NCBI RefSeq assembly: GCF_036898825.1
Contig: NZ_JARUND010000001.1
Span: 3,472,001-3,536,000 of the forward strand
DNA from: Streptomyces sp. B21-083
Lineage (GTDB): Bacteria > Actinomycetota > Actinomycetes > Streptomycetales > Streptomycetaceae
Length of the DNA stretch: 64,000 nucleotides
Direction of reading: 5' to 3'
Every line of letters begins with the position of its first letter. The first letter of the stretch is position 1. Under the pieces are notes generated by a model. It was given only the letters and a program-made list of their open reading frames with translations. It did no database searches and was not told the origin of the DNA. A program made the position numbers and the translations under genes. Shown one piece after another: positions 62,766 to 64,000 of this stretch.

Positions 62766-64000
62766 ATGCGGGACAGCCACCGGGCGGAAGCCGAGCGGCT
62801 GTTGGGCCGGGCCGTGGAGGAAGAGGTACGGCGATCCGGGGGGCGTACCGACGGGAGTGTGCTGCTCACGCGGGCGCGCGGGGCGCTGGACGCCATGGCG
62901 CAGTCGTCCGCTGAGGAGTACGAGGCGTACACGCGGGCGCTCGACGAGGCGAAGGCCGGGCAGCTCACCTTCGGGCAGCGCTACGCCCGGGAGGGGGCCG
63001 GAACTCCCCTGCTGGTGGCGGCTGTCGCCGCGCTCGCGGCGGCCATCGCCGACCTTGCCCTCGGCACCGGGACGGGCACCGCCGTGGGCGCGGCGCTGAC
63101 CGTGGGCGTGGTGGGCGCCGTCGCGACCGTCCTGAAGGTGACCGCCTCCCATGTGCCGGCCGCTCACCGTCGCGCCGGCGCGGTGAGTCAGCCCGGTGGT
63201 CCCGAGCAGCTGCGGCTGAGCTGGCTGACGGCGCTGGAGGTACGCGGTATCCGCCCGTTCCTCGACCAGCAGCGGGTGCTCAGCGCGTCCACCGGGCCGA
63301 AGAAGGCGGGGCCGAAGCTGCGCGGCAGCGACAAGAGCGCGGCGGCCCGCAGTCGCAGCGTCCTGGAGCAGTCGTTCGCCCAACTCCCTGATCCGGACGA
63401 GCCGTTCGCTGGCCGGCGGCAGGAACTGGCCCGTATCCGGCAGTGGGTGCACGCGGCCCGCGCGAGTACGGAGACCCGGCCGACCCTGGTCGTCCTGCAC
63501 GGCGCGTCCGGCAGTGGCCGCAGCGCACTCGCGATCCACGCGGCGCACGATCTGCGGGACCAGTTCCGGGGCGCGTGCGTGGTGGATCTGCGCGGCGACA
63601 GCCCGGAGGAGGCACCGCTGCCCACCCGGGACGCCCTGCTGCATCTGCTGAACCGGCTCGGCGCGTCCCGCGAGCAGTTGCTGTTCCGTGAGCGTTCGTC
63701 ACCGGAGCAGCAGGTCAGAAGGCTGAGCGAGCTGTACAACCAGCATCTCACCAGTGTCCCGGTGACGATCGTCCTGGACGACGCCCAGGACCCCGAGCAG
63801 GTCCGCACCCTCGTCCCGGAGCGCTCCGACAGCCTCGTCATCGTCACCGCCCGCGAGCCCCTCGCCCTCCCGGACGACCTGCCCTTCTGGGTGCATCAGC
63901 TGCCCGTCGAGGCCCTGGACGCGGCGGGCGCGGAGGAACTGCTGAACGCGTCCGCGCAATCGGAACCGGGGCCGGGACCGACATCCGGGTCTGCGGCAGG
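62766..64000 (+). CDS. STAND-type (NB-ARC/AAA) NTPase, 3' end beyond window
   Basis: The frame is open from ATG 62766 (GAGGGGGA upstream) to the window edge, at least 411 codons. It has an N-terminal helical domain, two short TM-like helices (LLVAAVAALAAAIADLAL and TVGVVGAVATVLKVT), a linker with SRSVLEQSFAQLPDPDEPFAGRRQELARI, the P-loop TLVVLHGASGSGRSALAI, and a Walker B VPVTIVLDDAQDPEQV. It matches the NB-ARC/STAND regulators with TPR or WD repeats common in Streptomyces; the C-terminal repeat part is not seen. Role probably in signalling or defence. Confidence 0.85.
   Translation, partial: MRDSHRAEAERLLGRAVEEEVRRSGGRTDGSVLLTRARGALDAMAQSSAEEYEAYTRALDEAKAGQLTFGQRYAREGAGTPLLVAAVAALAAAIADLALGTGTGTAVGAALTVGVVGAVATVLKVTASHVPAAHRRAGAVSQPGGPEQLRLSWLTALEVRGIRPFLDQQRVLSASTGPKKAGPKLRGSDKSAAARSRSVLEQSFAQLPDPDEPFAGRRQELARIRQWVHAARASTETRPTLVVLHGASGSGRSALAIHAAHDLRDQFRGACVVDLRGDSPEEAPLPTRDALLHLLNRLGASREQLLFRERSSPEQQVRRLSELYNQHLTSVPVTIVLDDAQDPEQVRTLVPERSDSLVIVTAREPLALPDDLPFWVHQLPVEALDAAGAEELLNASAQSEPGPGPTSGSAA

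Overview
This is a high-GC actinobacterial chromosome segment, almost certainly Streptomyces. Third codon positions are strongly GC-biased, GTG starts are common, and the content fits: a Tad pilus operon with an embedded two-component system, orphan type VII secretion (T7SS) effectors, a SigE-like ECF sigma factor, DUF5753 and MmyB-like regulators, GTP-type PEPCK, and dispersed Streptomyces-type intergenic repeats. All names and roles come from reading the translations; no database search was run.

Left edge (1-4.1 kb). A TnpB-related transposon protein runs off the window start next to a 5'-truncated DinB-fold gene. Then come a GNAT acetyltransferase, an LLM-class flavin oxidoreductase and a DHFR-fold reductase split by a one-base frameshift.

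Central island (4.1-28.1 kb). A Tad-type pilus operon (about 21.3 to 9.7 kb, minus strand) encodes CpaB, a TadZ-TadE fusion, TadE, TadA, TadB, TadC, a histidine kinase and response regulator, a Flp prepilin, a TadG-like protein, a lipoprotein and an OmpA-like protein. Two unlisted small ORFs (37 and 41 codons) fill junctions of this operon with 4-base overlaps. The operon is flanked by two outward-facing, mirror-image cassettes of the same gene families in the same order: family lipoprotein, secreted protein, WXG/T7SS effector, accessory genes, and a T7SS-associated protein. The left cassette has a separate Esx-like protein and an effector with no evident toxin tip. The right cassette has three copies of the lipoprotein (one truncated), an orphan barstar, a frameshifted secreted protein, and an effector with a distinct C-terminal domain followed by a candidate immunity gene. 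No T7SS core gene (EccB/C/D/E, MycP) is visible.

28.1-36.2 kb. A decayed DUF5753 regulator, an ECF sigma factor with a membrane partner, an Nramp-family transporter with an altered first-helix motif, a secreted M14 carboxypeptidase, an acidic protein, and two decayed TnpB-family remnants.

36.4-41.8 kb. A compact D-amino-acid catabolism locus: sugar kinase, IclR regulator and RidA (minus strand, all overlapping), divergent from a D-amino-acid deaminase and an N-acyl-D-amino-acid deacylase. A perfect 10-bp inverted repeat lies between the two arms.

41.9-64 kb. Ordinary metabolic and surface genes: trypsin-like protease, remnant of a LAETG sortase substrate, AlaA-like aminotransferase, a broken solute-binding/VWA lipoprotein, a delta-60/DUF11/RTX-type secreted protein, PEPCK, a PAQR membrane protein, an MFS pump with TetR regulator, an MmyB-like regulator divergent from an aldehyde dehydrogenase and an Old Yellow Enzyme, a thioredoxin-domain (DUF255) protein, a membrane-anchored protein, and a STAND NTPase running off the right edge.
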